Assembly (NCBI GenBank): GCA_018806915.1
Contig: JAGKQI010000094.1
Coordinates: 186,001 to 250,000, forward strand
Direction: 5' to 3'
DNA length: 64,000 nt
Source of the DNA: Phytophthora colocasiae
Lineage: Eukaryota > Oomycota > Peronosporomycetes > Peronosporales > Peronosporaceae
The notes under the pieces were generated by a model. The model was not told the DNA's origin. It did not search any database and saw nothing but the letters and a program-made list of their open reading frames with translations. Shown piece by piece: positions 1 through 11,212 of the stretch (positions are counted from its first letter, which is position 1; each line of letters begins with the position of its first letter). The translations under genes and the position numbers were made by a program.

Positions 1-1194
1 TTCGGGTGTCACACGAACGAGCAGGTCGGTAGTAGCTTGCTTTACGTCGACAATGGCGTTCATTTCGACGCCTAACGCCTCGGCAATCTCGTCCAGCGCA
101 ACGTTGGGGTTTACGGGTGTAGCTGGCTGTTCAGGGAAATCCATCAGCACGAAAAGCTTTTGAGTTTCCGGTTGCACTTCAAAGCGACACACCAAAACGC
201 CACTGAGCGTGTGGAAGTACAGTGTTTGACTGGTTTTCACGTGTCCAGCATCGTGTAAGACGAAAGCTGTGGACAACGTAGCATGTCCGCACAACTTCAC
301 TTCAGCACCTTTAAGAAAATAGTAGCGTTAAAAAACAACATTCTCATGTTTGAGAAAGGAAAAATAGTGTAAAGTTACCTGGAGTAAACCAGCGCAAGTC
401 GTACTCAAGAACATTGTCTGGCGTCTTGTCGGTACGCTCACGAGGAGCAGTGTACGCTGTTTCGCTCAAGTTGTTTTCCATAGCCACCCGTTGCATCCAT
501 TCCGATACACCTTCCTTGTGGTACGTTGAAGGAGACAATAGCACCACTGCCGCCGGATTTCCTTGGAATGGCTCACTCGAAAATGCATCCACCTGGTAAA
601 AAATCACGTTAGCATCTAAATGTGCAGCATCCTCAAAGAATTTCTTACCTGGACCATAGTTGGGCGTCTCGCTTTCTCGCAGTTGAGTTCCAGCTCGAAC
701 CACGGGTCTTGACCATGAACAACCGGCGACAACCTGGTGACGGAGAAGCCACAGCTCACATAGAACCCCAGTAAATAAGCCTTGGAAATGAGCATAATGC
801 GCTTCACTTGCGGCTGCGACTCGATGATGATATCCACGTATCGTTTCAGCATCTGAGCAGCGAGTCCTCGACGACGAAAAGCTTGATCCACTACTACTGA
901 GTGGATGCAAAGCAGGGAACCATGAGCATCATGTTGACTCATGGACTCGTCATCAAGCTCGTCACTAGCTGTCAACGTGCCATTGACAAAGCCAACAAGG
1001 GATTCCGACTGATTGTCGTCCGAGGGGAGATATCCCACCCAGAAGAAGGGACCGGCATTTTTCTGACGGAAGCGAATACCAGACTCAGTGGCAGCCTCGT
1101 CAGCGGGGTAAGATGCTTTTTCGATAGCTGCAACACGTCGGATATCGTCTTCTTTGGTTAGGAGGGCGAGACGGAGGTGGTTCGTGCGGGACAT
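1..1194 (-). CDS. GNAT acetyltransferase fused to PhzF-family domain (3' partial)
   Basis: Three exons are visible on the minus strand: 1194-649, 592-379 and 308 to beyond the left edge. The introns are 56 and 70 nt with GT..AG ends and keep frame. Exon 1 encodes a GNAT N-acetyltransferase of about 180 residues resembling the arylalkylamine type; the acetyl-CoA loop is visible as VVVDQAFRRRGLAAQ. Exon 2 opens with VDAFSSEPFQGNPAAV and contains NLSETAY, and exon 3 contains EVKLCGHATLS. These are hallmarks of the PhzF isomerase/epimerase fold, where the Glu of the SET motif is the family's catalytic acid. Splicing joins the domains as ..PTMVQ/VDAFSS... A separate PhzF gene starting at that internal Met is possible, but then no promoter space is left. 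The substrate is unknown. Both domain calls are firm; the fusion rests on the first intron. Confidence 0.8.
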
Positions 1195-1198
1195 CGTG

Positions 1199-1211
1199 AA
1201 ATGAGGAATGA
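1199..1211 (-). promoter_or_regulatory. Oomycete initiator (Inr) element
   Basis: The minus strand reads TCATTCCTCATTT here, a full match to the oomycete Inr consensus TCATTYYNCAWTT. It lies 4 nt upstream of the ATG at 1194, so transcription of the GNAT-PhzF gene probably starts here with a very short leader. Confidence 0.6.
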
Positions 1212-1414
1212 TACATGTCGAAAAAGCTCATAAGACTCTAAAGTAGCAACCATGTGGATTTAATATTTAATTAAGTAAGGAAATATTGGTGTGGCATACA
1301 TTAGTTGTCGAACGAGGATAAATTCATGTTTTGATGAGCATTTCGATTAGAGGACCGACATTCACATGTATTTTTTCAAGACACCACAAGAAAAATAATC
1401 TCTATTCAAGCTAT

Positions 1415-2566
1415 TCAAGCTGAATCCACGGTTCCATCCGAACTTACGCTCATTTCACTGGTAAAGAACGTCTCACGTGCTACTGGTTGAACCGCTTGTT
1501 TGTATACAAATTGATGACAAGCAGCTTCCAATGTGTCCAAGCGGGAAGCTTTCATCAAACACTTGACACAGAACGTCACCTTCCGCTGGGTGAGTTCCAA
1601 GTCTGGCTCGATGAAGTGCAGTTTCTTGTGGACTTTACACGAGCCGCAAACTGCTTTAAAACATAATTTGCACGTAGAATCCGTCTTGCCGACTCTCAGT
1701 TTCGAACTCTTCGTGGGTTTCGAGCACGTGACGCACACGGGTTTAACCACTGGAGCGCTTCGTCCTCTAATCGACGCGTGTTTCTGTTCTAGCAACCACG
1801 CGAGCTTCTTCATCTGACCACAATAGGAATATTTAACACCAGCCATTGTAGCTTGAACCATTCCCATGACAGCCACCGTCCGGATTAGATCACCTTGAGG
1901 ATCCATCACTCCTTTTCCTCGACAGTCAGTGTTCTCTCCTTCTTGTCGGAAAATAGCAGAGAGCGACATATTCCCGCGAATTTTGTTCGGTAGTTTGTGA
2001 GTTTGTGGGAAGTTGACAGAGTGCATCAAGTGATAACCCACGCGATCTCCGTTCGTCAAGTGCGTGATGCCCGTACTCTCAACGTACACGTAGTCGCGGT
2101 TGCGAACGACACCAATCAAAGCTCCAGGAATGTCGATCTCCATCCATTTCACCACCACCGATCGAAACGGATCTTCCACTGTAGGCTCCACTACTGTGGC
2201 TAATACTGCAGCAGCACTGAAGTCGTTAAGATACGACGCCTTGATTCGCATTGACTCGAGTGTTGGATTCACTAAACCAAACATATTCTCGTCCAAAGTA
2301 CCAGGAAGAGGCCCGGTCATGAGCAATTCGGGTAAGTTCGAATCCTTGTTACTATCCTTCCGTTCCAGATACGTCATTGCAGCTCCTGCAGTCGAAAACT
2401 TCTTCCAACGGGTTGTATCAACGCTCTTTTCAGTGCTGATATACTTTTCGTACTCTTGGATTTGGGCTTGGATGAGAGCATTAGCGATATCCACGAGCTG
2501 TTCGCGATCGGAGGAGGAGAGAGAGAGCGCTCCGAACGGGTTAACGGTGAAGCGCTTGTTACTCAT
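1415..2566 (-). CDS. START-like / FYVE-like zinc finger protein (paralog A)
   Basis: Single-exon gene for 383 residues starting MSNKRFTVNPFG. The first ~260 residues form a START-like (Bet v1-type lipid-binding) region with conserved blocks such as GPLPGTLDENMFG and VVVKWMEIDIPGA. Residues ~280-340 form a zinc-binding module with four CxxC pairs (CVTC, CKLC, CGSC, CVKC), spaced like a FYVE-type finger. Other oomycete proteins with this architecture are usually taken to bind membrane lipids; the cargo is unknown. An in-frame ATG at 2650 would add 28 residues. I prefer 2566 because the paralogs start at the same Met and a strong Inr match lies between the two ATGs. It is one of four copies in this window. 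Confidence 0.88.
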   Translation of the reverse strand: MSNKRFTVNPFGALSLSSSDREQLVDIANALIQAQIQEYEKYISTEKSVDTTRWKKFSTAGAAMTYLERKDSNKDSNLPELLMTGPLPGTLDENMFGLVNPTLESMRIKASYLNDFSAAAVLATVVEPTVEDPFRSVVVKWMEIDIPGALIGVVRNRDYVYVESTGITHLTNGDRVGYHLMHSVNFPQTHKLPNKIRGNMSLSAIFRQEGENTDCRGKGVMDPQGDLIRTVAVMGMVQATMAGVKYSYCGQMKKLAWLLEQKHASIRGRSAPVVKPVCVTCSKPTKSSKLRVGKTDSTCKLCFKAVCGSCKVHKKLHFIEPDLELTQRKVTFCVKCLMKASRLDTLEAACHQFVYKQAVQPVARETFFTSEMSVSSDGTVDSA

Positions 2567-2581
2567 CGCGATGTCGAGCAG

Positions 2582-2592
2582 ATTGGGAAATG
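2582..2592 (-). promoter_or_regulatory. Oomycete Inr element for paralog A
   Basis: The minus strand reads CATTTCCCAAT, matching the core of the oomycete initiator CATTYYNCAWT, 15 nt upstream of the ATG at 2566. If used, it excludes the upstream ATG at 2650 from the transcript. Confidence 0.5.
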
Positions 2593-3036
2593 CCAACGAT
2601 TTCGCTGGAGACGACGGGATACAAATCTCGTCGTGGTGTCCAGCTGCCATTTTCTAACAAACCAACAAGACAACATGTTCTGTGCTGCATTAAACTGTAC
2701 TCACCTCAAATTGGGAACGTCAAGAATATCTAATGTTGACTTGAAAGTGCTGGAAGAAAGCTTGAAGCATATGCATGTGCGTATTACCATAAGGTAGCGG
2801 ACTAATTACGAGTACTGGAAGCCGGAAATCGAGTACACATACCGGTAACCGACAATACCGCCAGCGCCGGCCGAAACCCGAGTTCACATCGGTAGAATTC
2901 CGAGTACAATGGCAGAATTCCGAGTACAAAAAATTGGCGGGAAAAAAGTACAAGGGAAACATGACAGAACATGTTCACACATTACGACAAGAACTACCAT
3001 AGCGAAACATTCATTAATTTAACTCATATCCATATA
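2593..3036. other. Non-genic, GAGTAC-rich repeat
   Basis: No credible coding sequence. From about 2805 to 2955 there are repeated GAGTAC / CGAGTACA words with CCGGTAACCGACAATACCGC, a stretch that recurs almost unchanged near 55670. This is one copy of a dispersed family described in the findings. Confidence 0.5.
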
Positions 3037-3110
3037 CTGGGGTTTAAGCCCGCGTGCTCCGCACACGGAGCATTAAACCGCCAGCCAGCGTTCTCCACCG
3101 CGCTTGTCCT
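3037..3110. repeat. 74 bp direct repeat, copy 1
   Basis: Matches 8834-8907 over 74 bases with about one mismatch. It contains a hairpin with arms GGTTTAA..TTAAACC and an inner GCTCCG..CGGAGC stem. The two copies now flank Copia-A but were only ~0.13 kb apart before that insertion. Confidence 0.7.
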
Positions 3111-3179
3111 CTCTCTGCTGCCCTTTACAACCCAGCTGCGTGCTGCGCGCGATCCCAGCCACCCCTAGCGGCTCGCTAC

Positions 3180-3425
3180 TGTGAGCCGGTTATGTTCAGT
3201 GGATAGTACATGTACATGTACGTATACATGTAGCTGTAGTCTTTGAGGACCAGTCATTTTTGCATCATAACTATCTACTACATATACAGTCAAGGGTTGA
3301 GCTGGAGGCTTACAGTTCATTACTAGAACCTCCCTGCCTCCAGCAAGTCCCGTTGGGGTTAGTCCCAACAAAGGCCATTGTGATTCCTCTTAGTGATGGT
3401 ATTAGTGGAAAGTAACCACGGGTTA
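3180..3425 (+). repeat. Copia-A 5' LTR
   Basis: 246 bp, starts TGTGAGCCGG and ends CACGGGTTA. Boundaries were set by the GCTAC target duplication and by comparison with the 3' copy. It carries an ACATGTACATGTACGTATACA run. Confidence 0.88.
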
Positions 3426-3572
3426 GGTTATGAGCCCAACGCCATTGGCCAAAATGCTGTTAGAGCAGACGAGGCTTCAGACGTGACGCTGGATCTGGAG
3501 CGACAGAGCAGCTCCCCCGCTCGCAGAGGAGAAACTGAAGAGAAGTCGGGAGAAGAAGACCAAGGACCAACG

Positions 3573-4842
3573 ATGACAAGACTCATGGCTGTTGCGTCGT
3601 TCAAGCTCGACATCAAGCTCCAAGGGACGGAGAACTACGAGGAGTGGTCGCTGCGCATTCAGACGGCCATGCTCACGTTGAACTACAACAAGCTTGTACT
3701 CGGTGAAGAGCGAGAGAATGACGTGCCGCCAGGGACTCGCAACGAGCAACAGAGTTGGCGCGTGTGCTTCCGTGAGAGACGTCTAAAGGCTCATCACATG
3801 TTGGTGGAACACATCACGTGGGACGTGCTCCAGCGCTTTCAGACGGAGGTGCGGTCTCATGCAGCTTTGGGATGCTCTACGGTCTGAGTATGGATCAGGC
3901 GGTGGACTGAACACCGTGTATGTACGACGAGACATTTACAGTCGCTACTTGCAGCCGAATGAGAAGGCTGGCGACTACATTGCTGACCTACTGCGACTTC
4001 GTCGTGTCCTGAGAGAGAATGGAGACAACATCGAGGACCAAGACTTGGCCGATGTGATGCTAAGTAACGCAGTGGAAGTATATCCGGGACTCGCCCGTGA
4101 ACATGGAGAAAGAAAGAGGTCTTCACGCGCGAAACCGGAGCTCCGTGATGCGACTGCGCGTCTGGAGAATGCAGAGTTAATTGCTAATAATTTGCCTGGC
4201 GCTGATCGCCGTGGTAATGAGCAGAGTGGCCAAGGACTTGGTGGCCGTGCAGTTAACTACGTGCAAGAACGTGGAAGGGGAGCTTCACGTGGACGTGGAC
4301 GTGGGAATTCGAGACCGAGGAGCTCGAGTACGACATCGTCGCGCCCAAGCAAGAAGTCCAAGAAGAATACGTGCTTCCGGTGCGGATCGGGCAAGCACTT
4401 TGTGCGGGACTGCCCGCAACCGCCTACTGAAAGTGGTAATGGCAACAGTGGTGGACGCCAGTCGAACAACGTGGAGACGCTGAACGTCATGTTGACGCCG
4501 CGCAACAGTTCTGCGCTGGCTCCAGATGTTGGTGATCGAGACCAAGCTGGTGACGAAGGGTCTGGAGACCACGTCGTCGCTACCAGTGGGAGTTCTGGTG
4601 CTGGTGATCACGCCGCTGGTGCTGACGTTTATACCGGTGGTACAAGAACCAGTGGGAGTTCCGGTGGTGAGGGTGTGACCGAGGCTTTTGGCATTAAAGA
4701 GGCTACGGAGATGGCTGTGGCGGCTGCGTCGCGAAAGGATTCGGACGAGGAGTCCAAGCGATGCATCACTGGATGTGTCGACGCCAAAGGAGCTGTGCAC
4801 CTTCACGCGAGACGAACGTGGCCTGCGGGGACGTGCACCTGA
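3573..4842 (+). pseudogene. Copia-A gag (frameshifted)
   Basis: The ATG at 3573 opens a gag-type region (LQGTENYEEWSLRIQTAML is typical of copia gag). The frame breaks near 3850-3880 and continues in another frame to 4842. An Arg/Gly/Ser-rich stretch precedes a CCHC zinc knuckle CFRCGSGKHFVRDC at about 4375-4416, the nucleic-acid-binding motif of the capsid protein. The aspartic protease active site expected after gag is not recognisable, and the frame changes again around 4760-4840. Confidence 0.8.
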
Positions 4843-6062
4843 CCGTGCGTAACGAGATCACGGGGAAGTACGAGCCGCGTATACTGGAACGCGCGTACTA
4901 TACGCCTAATGCAAGGTGTAATTTGATCTCTATGGGCTACATGTTGATTGACGCTGGCTACGACATGTCGTTTTCGAAGGACAAGAAGAAGTTGTGGTTG
5001 ACCAAGACGGGAATGAAATTGGAGTTTCTGTTGGTTGATGGACTGTATCGAATGTGGACGCGGAAGGCCACTGGGTCGACTGCGAAGGCGAACCAGCACA
5101 TGGTGCTTGGTGTTGAGAAGTCGTCGGTCATTGGGAAGAGCGCAGCTATGGGGCTGCTGCACAATCGGTTGAACCACGCTGGAATGGAGGAGATTAGACG
5201 TCATGCTCAGCAGTTTGACGTTGGCTTTGATGTGAATTCAAAGCAACTTCAATCTTACGACTGTGTTCCGTGCCGTATGGGCAAATTCAAACGTATGACA
5301 TACAAGAGAGGGCCCGATCGCCGAACACGACCACTGCAACGCATTGCAGTTGATGTCTGCTCAATTGGAATTGCCACTACATCGGGAGATGGCAAGTTTC
5401 TACTGGTTGTCGACGAGGCGACACGCTTTAAGTGGGTATTTCTGTTGACACAAAAGAGTGAAGCTGAAGGGCACCTCCGCAATCTGCTGTCAAAGTTGGA
5501 CAGGGAATTCCAGGACAAGAACTGGAGAGTGACCGTGCTGCATAGTGACCAAGGTGGTGAGTTCCTGAATAAAGCGCTTGAAGGCTATTGTAGGGAACGC
5601 GGGATTGAGACGACTACGACGAATGGCTACAGTCCCCAAGAGAACAGCATTGTGGAGCGAGCTAATGGCATACTGGTGCCTCGCGTGCGTGCGATGCTGG
5701 CCGCTACTCGGCTACCCAAGGAGCTGTGGGGTGAGGCGTTACTTCACACGGTGTTCACGGTCAACAGGTGGACAACTAGCGCACTGGCGCAGGGTGAGAC
5801 GCCGTACGAGAAGTTGTATGGGAAGAAGCCGGATCTGGGGATCCTACGTACATGGGGCTGCTTAGTACAAGCTCGGATTGCACCAGAGAGTCGCCGAGAT
5901 CGTGACAAACTGGATTCACGAACGGACATGTGTATTCTACTTGGTTACTCTCACAACACTAAGGGAGTTAAGCTACTGAGCTTGCAAGATGGTGGTGTAC
6001 GTACTAGTCGACTCGAGAACATCTTTGCCATGAGAAGTTTACTGCTGGACGTGACTACGTAA
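4761..6062 (+). pseudogene. Copia-A integrase region
   Basis: Open frame with a gag-pre-integrase zinc site (LHNRLNHAG.. then YDCVPCRMGKF) followed by an integrase core: first Asp in RIAVDVCSIG, second in VLHSDQGGEF, and Glu in SPQENSIVERANG, the DD(35)E pattern. The C-terminal GKKPDLGILRTWGCLV block is also typical of copia. It ends in TAA, overlapping the ATG of the next open frame as TAATG. The 5' boundary is the nearest open ATG and is not a real gene start. Confidence 0.85.
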
Positions 6063-8082
6063 TGCGCGTTCTGACGCGAGACGTACCTGAGGATAATGGT
6101 GACACAACTATCCCTATTGTGGCGATCAAGTCTGGTATTGAGTCGTATGCAGAAGACGATGAAGTGGCGAGACGTGTCGTTGCTGGATTGCCTCTGGAAG
6201 GCAAAGACGACTACCTTGCAGACATCTCACTGGAGGTGGAACGACGTGAAGAGGCACTATCAAAGAGTGCGCAGGGTGCTGCTACTGTGCAGACGTCTTC
6301 AGCTGAGCCACAAGAAGTATCTGTGAAGAAGGGAAAGGGAAAGAGACGAACGAAGAGGAAGCGACCTCACCAGGATGGTGATTCGGACGAAAACGTGCCG
6401 TTCCTGGTTCGCAAGCCAACGGTGGCTCCTGTGAAGGTGTTGCCTCGTAGGAAACGGGCTCCACCGTCGCATCTTCGGGATTTTGTGTTTAATGTGGCTA
6501 TACAAGGTGTTGGAGCTGTCCAATTACCGCAAAGCTACCGCCAAGCGAAGGCGAGCAATCTGTGGCCAGAGTGGAGGAAAGCAATCTTGGAAGAACTTGC
6601 TTCGCTGAAGCAGCATCAGACCTGGCGTCTGGTTCCTCGCTCTCAGGTTGGGAAGGCCAAGGTGATCACGTGCCGCTGGGTATTTGCTATCAAGCGTGAT
6701 GAACATGGTGCTATCAAGCGCTACAAGGCGCGTCTGGTGATTCATGGTCACAAACAAGAGTATGGTGTGAATTTTCATGAGACTTATGCACCGGTGATTC
6801 GTTTTGAGACGATTCGTGCTGCTATCTACTATGGAGTTCAACGAGGGTGGTTGGTTATGCAGTTTGACGTGAAGACCGCATTCCTATATGGACCGCTGGG
6901 CGAGACGATCTACATGGCCCGTCCGGATGGTTTGGAAGAGGGCGATGACGGGGAGGTGTGCCACTTGCTCAAGAGTTTGTATGGGCTACGGCAAGCACCA
7001 CTCATCTGGAATCAGACCTTACACACCAAGTTGACGAAGCTGGGCTTCGAGCGCATGGAAAAGGACAGAGGTCTCTATGCCCGAAAAGTGGGAGGAGTAA
7101 TCACGATGCTGATCACCGTGTACGTTGACGATCTGCTGTTGATTGGGCCTACGGAGTTGTGCGAGACTGTGGCTGCACAGATGCGGAGGACTTCCAGCTG
7201 ACCTCACTTGGCGAAGTGAAGTATCTTCTTGGTATCGAGATCTCTATCGACCGTGAGGCTAAGCGTGTAACCTACTGTCAAGAGCAGTACATCAAGGAGA
7301 TGTTGCTGAAGTACCACATGGCAAGCTGCCGTGGCGCGAAGACACCGGAGCCGTCCGGGACACTCCAAGTGCGCGCTCCTGCTGAGGACGACGCGCCACT
7401 GCCATATCGTGAACTAGTGGGAGCCCTGGGCTACTTAGTTTCGGGCACGAGACCTGACATAGCACATGCGGTGAGGCACTTGGGCAAGTTTCTAGCCAAC
7501 TTCGACGTTACCCACTACGAGCTGGCGCGTTATGTGCTGCGATACTTAAAGGCTACAGCTGACTACAAGTTGGTGATGGACGTACGCGAGGGCAAGGCGG
7601 TGACGTTGCTACTGTACACGGACGCAGACTATGCAAACGATCCTGATGATCGCAAGAGCATTAGTGGCTACGTGACGATGATTGACGGCAATGTGATCTC
7701 CTATGCTTCGCGCAAGCAGGGCTTGAACGCACAGAGCACGACGGAAGCTGAGTACGTCGCGATGGCAGAGGGCATAAAGGATCTACAGTGGGTTCGACAG
7801 CTCTGTGATGAGCTCCAGTGGGAGTACGAGATCCCGTTGCTGAGGGGCGACAACATGGCGTCTATCTACATGACCGCGCGGCCAGGCAAGCACAGTAGGA
7901 CCAAGCACATTGAGAACAAGTTCCATGTGTCGCGTGACCTCGTGGAGAAGAAGGAGCTAAAGGTGGAACATGTGGGTACGAACGACATGGTTGCGGATAT
8001 CATGACAAAGGCGCTGGGCGCTGTGAAGTTCGCTAGGTTTCGTAAAGCACTCAAGGTGCTGTCACCTGAGGAGTTGCAGTAG
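6062..8082 (+). pseudogene. Copia-A reverse transcriptase and RNase H (frameshifted)
   Basis: Encodes the copia RT: WRKAILEELASLKQHQTW, RYKARLVIHG, QFDVKTAFLYG, SLYGLRQAP and the catalytic TVYVDDLLL at about 7118. A frameshift near 7185-7200 separates it from the C-terminal half (7159-8082), which holds GEVKYLLGIEI, the RNase H blocks YTDADYANDPDDRKS and STTEAEYVAMAEG, and the final HSRTKHIENKFHVSRD. The frame break makes the polyprotein defective as read. Confidence 0.87.
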
Positions 8083-8521
8083 ATGTACGCTGGTACATGC
8101 GGAACGGGAGCTTTGGAAGCTCGGCTTTGGGAGAGACCGAAGCGGTGCTGCGCAGGATGCTCTGGGAGCTGTAGTTGACATGAGGTCACTATGCGCGTGG
8201 CAGGACTCGTATGCAGGTAGCGACATTGGATGTTGCGCCGAGCTTTGATGGTTCGTACGCTGGTACTGCATTAGGACAAGGACGAGTCGGTGCGCTCTGG
8301 GAGCTGCACGGCGACACTGGTCGCGGGCTCTGCATGATGCTGGAGTTGCTGGACTCGCACATGCCAAGGCACTACACTACGCTAAGGGAACGACAGAGGA
8401 CGCAGAGCTGGGCTCGTGCGGTGGGTCGCGGTGGACTGTGAGCTTGGAGCCACGTTGAAGTCACCGGCGTTTTTATGGTCGCGCGGTACGAGGACGCTCG
8501 TGAGCACGGACCAAGTGGGAG

Positions 8522-8767
8522 TGTGAGCCGGTTATGTTCAGTGGATAGTACATGTACATGTACGTATACATGTAGCTGTAGTCTTTGAGGACCAGTCATT
8601 TTTGCATCATAACTATCTACTACATATACAGTCAAGGGTTGAGCTGGAGGCTTACAGTTCATTACTAGAACCTCCCTGCCTCCAGCAAGTCCCGTTGGGG
8701 TTAGTCCCAACAAAGGCCATTGTGATTCCTCTTAGTGATGGTATTAGTGGAAAGTAACCACGGGTTA
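8522..8767 (+). repeat. Copia-A 3' LTR
   Basis: 246 bp, no difference seen from the 5' LTR. It is followed at once by the target duplication GCTAC. Confidence 0.88.
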
Positions 8768-8833
8768 GCTACGCTCGCGAGTGCAGACCCTAAGCCCGCT
8801 CCGGCTTCGCCTTCGCTTGATCTGTCGGCAATG

Positions 8834-8907
8834 CTGGGGTTTAAGCCCGCGTGCTCCGCACACGGAGCGTTAAACCGCCAGCCAGCGTTCTCCACCGCGC
8901 TTGTCCT
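8834..8907. repeat. 74 bp direct repeat, copy 2
   Basis: Second copy of the 3037-3110 repeat on the other side of Copia-A. The rest of 8768-9177 is non-genic; 8930-9015 shares AAGTACCGGTACGAAC and TGGTGTACTCGAAATCC with the repeat near 55750. Confidence 0.65.
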
Positions 8908-9911
8908 GGAGTTGTGCGCTAGAAAAAATGCAAAAGTACCGGTACGAACTGACCTCAATTCGTTTTGCAAAACCTCTCAAAGTCGGTTGGTGTACTCGAA
9001 ATCCGGCCACTGGTACTAGGAATTAGTCTCTTTCCATTACCATAAGCAAGGAGAAACATCAAAACAATCGACGAAAAAGAAAATACTTGTTACTGGTAAA
9101 ACAACAGGGTGGTTCCTAATAAATGTACTCAACGGTGTATTCTAGCAGACTAGTAGACGTTCTACCTTCACTCATTCCTATGTGTACGACATCATCGTGC
9201 TATCCGAGCGCGTACTTTCATCCGATAAACGGCCCGACGATCCGTAGACGCTGGACGTCACCTGGTGTTTGTACACGAACTGCACACGTGCAGCCTCCTC
9301 CGTGTCCATGTGGGTCGCTTCAATCAAACACTTGGCGCAGAACGTGACTTTCCGCTGTACCATCTCCAGATCCGGTGCAATAAAACTCAATCTCTTTGGG
9401 ATTTTGCATGACGAGCACACAGAGCCAAAGCACAGCTTGCACGAATTGCTAGACCTGCCGAATGACCGTGCTTTCACCTTCTTCTGGCACGTCACACATT
9501 CCGGTTTAAACGGTGGTGTGCCCTGTTCTCTGGCCTCTGCGTGCTTCTGCTCTAACAGCCACGCAAGCTTCTTCAATTGACCACAGTATGAGTACTTGAG
9601 TCCAGCCATTGTAGCTTGAGCCATGCCCATAACGCCAAGAACACGGATCATATCCAGGGTTTGGTAATTTTCCGTAACTATTGCCGATATTGGCAATGTC
9701 ATATTGCCATAATTTATTGCTCCTCAACCCCAATAACATGCAATTTTTTATACAGGTCAATCTTGGCCATAGCCGACATGTGTGGTTGCTTTGCCAATGG
9801 ATGGTAGCGAGAACTATCGCCAAACGGGTGGTGTGGCCACGTTTGCACACAGGGCACACGGGTTATTACAGTTGCTTGTCATTTCCTAACTGAATTATAT
9901 TATATCAGTTG

Positions 9912-10057
9912 ACTTGCAGATAGAAGAGAATAGTCTCACGCCAGTAAAGATGCTGCTACTCTTCGGCACAGATATGCAGATGTAACCAGGGTTACAAAAG
10001 GGGTATTGAGAAAGTCTAATCGATAATATAACTTCTTTTGCCCCCTAGCTCGCAAGT
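9912..10057 (+). repeat. Copia-B 5' LTR
   Basis: 146 bp, begins ACTTGC and ends GCAAGT, a perfect 6 bp inverted repeat in place of the usual TG..CA. Boundaries follow from the AGTTG duplication. Confidence 0.85.
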
Positions 10058-10116
10058 GGTTCTGAGCCCAAAGACTCGAAGGAGGTTCCTACTGTGTATC
10101 AGTCATTTCCCTCACC

Positions 10117-11212
10117 ATGTCGGAAGAGAAGAAAGCCAGACAGAGAGGCTATGCAGTTCCTGTACTGGAAGATCAGAGCAGCGACTTCAATGGCTGGTAT
10201 AGCCGTCTGAAGCTCAAGTTGGATGCTAAAGGCCTATGGGAAGACTTCTGCACAAAGCCTGAAGATGTACCGTCACAAGACGAACAGCCGGATGAGTACA
10301 AGGTCCACATGAAGCGCAGGAAGGATGCACGCTGGAAGATTGACAAGACGTTGTCGCCAGATCTTTCCAAGACAGTGGAAGATGAGTCTACGCCATTTGG
10401 GGTACTTGAACGGCTGAGGAAGATGTTCGTAGGTGCGACGAAGTTATCACTAGTGCACCAGCTCCGTGCAGTTATGGAGATGAAGTAACGAGAAGGGAAA
10501 GAACTTACTAGTGTTTATCGAGGAGCTGAAGCAGGGCTTCACGAAGCTTGAGAACATGGGTTTGCCTTTACAAGACTCTTTGAAGCCTTACATCTTAGTG
10601 ATGGTACTAAATGACAAGTTTGAGAACATTTTACGCCCGTATCTAGTACATTCTTTAGCAGAGAGCACAGAGCTTGAGTTTGATAAGCTTGTGGAGCTGC
10701 TGGAGAGTTCGTACTTGGAAATTGAGAGACAAGAACAGTTACAAGGGCAGGACTCAGACGCCAAGCATCAAAGTGAGTCAGCATTGGTGTCGAAAGGTAA
10801 AAACCGTGGAAGTGACAAGAGTCAAAGTACAAAAGACAAGGAAGAAAAGAAATGTCTTCACTGCCATATGCGAGGACACTATATCCGTGACTGCAGAATT
10901 TATCGTGAGAAGCAGGATCACGGGTGGAGACATCCACTGCCATGCAGATCACGACGTGACTTTCACGATGATGATCGAGATCCAACTCGAAGACAAGACA
11001 GAGATCGCGAGCGAGATAGAGACCGAAAACGAGACGGGGACAGAAAGAGAAGTAGAGATGGCAAGGACAATGATGGTCGCTATTCTCGTAGTGATTCGCG
11101 GAAGTATCGAAAGCGTGACAATGGCGAGAAAGCCATGATGTCAAGAGACGATAGCTCGAGATCAAGCTCGAGTCAGCAATTATGGCAATTGATGCTAGGT
11201 GCTACGGAATGA
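10117..11212 (+). pseudogene. Copia-B gag (frameshifted)
   Basis: Starts MSEEKKARQRGYAVPVLE. A stop at 10488 reflects a frame break, and the frame continues from about 10511 (FIEELKQGFTKLENMGLP) through the CCHC knuckle CLHCHMRGHYIRDC at ~10852-10895 and an Arg/Asp-rich tail to 11212. The domain order matches copia gag. Confidence 0.82.

Larger units (their letters stand above)
3180..8767 (+). mobile_element. Copia-A LTR retrotransposon
   Basis: A complete 5588 bp Ty1/copia element. The 246 bp LTRs (3180-3425 and 8522-8767) appear identical base for base, and the element is flanked by a 5 bp target duplication GCTAC (3175-3179 and 8768-8772). A primer-binding-like GGTTATGAGCCC follows the left LTR. 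Domain order is gag zinc knuckle, integrase, reverse transcriptase, RNase H, as in copia. The reading frame is broken several times, so this copy is not autonomous as read, yet the identical LTRs indicate recent insertion. Confidence 0.92.

Noticed and set aside
6059..6064. TAATG overlap of stop and start in Copia-A as deliberate termination-reinitiation
   Set aside because: The element has other plain frameshifts, so this is more simply another break.
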